This document shows, piece by piece, positions 62,229-64,000 of a DNA stretch of 64,000 nucleotides. Origin of the DNA: Datisca glomerata (Eukaryota; Streptophyta; Magnoliopsida; Cucurbitales; Datiscaceae); assembly GCA_003255025.1 (NCBI GenBank), contig QANY01000261.1, positions 2,577,390 through 2,641,389 on the forward strand, written 5' to 3'. The position numbers and the translations under genes are program-made. The notes beneath the pieces are model-generated. The model worked only from the letters and a program-made list of their open reading frames with translations. It ran no database searches and was not told the DNA's origin. Position 1 is the stretch's first letter. Each line of letters starts with the position of its first letter.

Positions 62229-64000
62229 AAACTTAACCCGACAAAGTGTACATTCACAGCATCTTTAGGGAAATTACTTGGCTTTGTCGTGAGCAAGGAA
62301 GCAATAATAGTTGACCTCGATAACGTTCGAGTCATCATTGATATGCCACCACCTCGAATTCAAAAAGAAGTTAGAGGGTTCTTGGGGAGATTAAATTACA
62401 TAGTTCGGTTCATCTCATAACTAATTGCGACTTGTGAACCTATCTTTAAACTCCTCCGCAAAAGTGATACATAAGGATGTGATGATGATTGCCAAAATGA
62501 TTTTGAGAAGATCAAGCAATGCTTGTAAAATCCGTCTATACTTGTTCCTCCAACTCCAGGGCGGCCACTTATTTTGTATCTTACAGTAACATAGAAATCC
62601 ATGGGTTATTTACTTGGTCAGCATGACGCCTCTAGAAAGAAGGAACTTTCAATATACTATTTAAGTAAAATGTTCACAAACTACGAGGTTAATTATCCGA
62701 TGTTAGAGAAAATATGTTGTGCATTTGCCTAGGTTTCTCATCAACTTAGACAGTATATGTTATACTACGCCACTTGGTTAATTTCAAATATGGGAGGATT
62801 GCTAAATGAAAAGTTTTGCTCATAAAATATGATATTGTCTATGTCACGGGGAAGTCAATAAAAGGAAGTGTAATTGTTGATTATCTAGCAGACCAATAGT
62901 GCAAGATTATAAGCCTATGAAGTTTGATTCCCCGATGAAAACGTCTCAATCATATTAAAAAATGAAGAATCTATGGACACAGAACTGTGGACAACGTTAT
63001 TTGATGATGCATCTAATGATGTCGAACATTAAAATTGAGGCAATCCTCATATCTTCTAAGGGAAAACTTTTCCCATTCACAGTCAAACTGTGCTTTGATT
63101 GTACAAATAATGTGGTAGAATACGAGACATGTTCCATGAGAGTTCAAGCAGCTCATGATATGAAAATAAGAAAACTTTGAGTGTACAAAGATTCGTTATT
63201 GGTGATACGACAACTAAATGGGGAATGAGAAGCTAGAGACTCCAAGTTGATATTTTATAACAAATATGTAACCAAGTTAAGCCAAACTTTTGAAATGATC
63301 TCATTTGACCATATACCCAGAGAGAATAATCAAATGGAAAATGCACTGGCAACTTTAGCGTCCATGTATACTGTAGACATTAAGGAAGAAGTTCAACCCA
63401 TAAAAATTGAGAAGCGCAATTTTCCTGCTCACTATATGAGCATTGAAGAAGAGCCAGACGCTAGACCAGGGTATTACGATATCAAGCAGTATATAAAGAT
63501 TTGGGAATATCTATCCAAAGCTTCTGAGAATGATAAACGCACTATTAGAAGGTTACCTATGAGTTTCTTTTTGAATGGTGAAATACTCTACAAAAGAAAC
63601 CACGATATGGTGCTTTTAAGATGTTTTGATACAAGGGAAGCAAATCAAATCATAGAAAAAGTTCATGAAGGAATTTGCGGTGTCCATGCTAAAGGTCATG
63701 TGATGGCTAAACAAATCTTGAGAGCAGGATATTATTGGTTGTCTCTAGAGTCTGATTACATCAAGTACATCAAGAAATGTCATAAATGTCAAATTTATAT
63801 GGATAAAATTCAAATACCAGCATCCCTTTTACATGTCATGGTTGTGCCTTGATTGTTCTCTATGTGGGGTATGGACTTCATTGGCCCTATCACACCAAAA
63901 GCCTCTAACAAGCATCGTTTCATTTTGGTCTCTATAAATTACTTTACCAAATGGGTGGAGGTGAGTTTTTATTCGAGAATAACCAGAAGTGCGGTTGTTA
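62229..64000 (+). pseudogene. Gypsy pol remnant: RT end, RNase H, integrase start
   Basis: Starts abruptly in the RT thumb (KCTFTASLGKLLGFVVSKEA) and passes VRGFLGRLNYIVRFIS and the RT-linked RNase H segment (VPPTPGRPLILYLTVT, YYLSKMFTNYEVNYPMLEK). A second RNase H-like domain follows (TLFDDASNDV, near 63000; NNVVEYETCS). An open frame of 201 codons (63247-63852) includes the FDHIPRENNQMENALA region and the integrase zinc finger (HEGICGVHAKGH, then CHKC). It then runs into the integrase core (MWGMDFIGPI, about 63865) and off the window edge. The dual RNase H arrangement is known from Tat-lineage gypsy elements. Stops at 62417, 62472, 62527 and others show decay, though 63247-63852 is well preserved. 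Confidence 0.8.

Overview
This window looks like nuclear DNA from a eudicot plant. It is AT-rich and mostly decayed transposable elements: Ty1/copia, Ty3/gypsy, CACTA and foldback/MITE-like elements. There is one intact protein gene, an intronless adenylate isopentenyltransferase (IPT) of the plant cytokinin-synthesis family at 20993-21955 (+). I could not fix the species. Three tracts contain assembly Ns, each in or beside low-complexity DNA (19131-19210, 24377, 59944).

Layout. 1-2640 is AT-rich with no gene. 2650-2840 is a 70-bp tandem duplication. 2992-9598 is a minus-strand copia derivative with LTR-like ends and a heavily deleted gag-pol. It abuts 9599-12402, the 3' end of a plus-strand copia element with a 2.1-kb LTR. 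12403-20540 is non-coding and carries three inverted-repeat (foldback) elements and a tRNA-like SINE/pseudogene. 20540-22030 is the IPT locus: GA microsatellite, TATA box, two upstream ORFs (one overlapping the IPT start codon), CDS and poly(A) signal. 22030-25109 is non-coding. 25110-28459 is a non-autonomous CACTA element with palindromic subterminal repeats.

29307-49599 is a nest of retrotransposons. The outer copia element has two 508-bp LTRs (29307-29814 and 49092-49599). A second copia element (35406-48908, target duplication ACGTG) is inserted near its 3' end. The 5' LTR of that second element is broken by a minus-strand gypsy gag-protease derivative (about 37080-42270). 51608-59345 holds two complementary halves of one copia family in opposite orientation, with a gypsy-type LTR between them. 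59652-64000 holds gypsy pieces in permuted order: integrase end first, then RT, RNase H and integrase running off the window edge.

Functionally, only IPT appears able to make a working product; it would make isopentenyladenine-type cytokinin precursors. Every retroelement reading frame seen is broken by stops, frameshifts, deletions or loss of catalytic residues. Family assignments rest on motifs recognised by eye. Similarity levels are visual estimates, not computed values.
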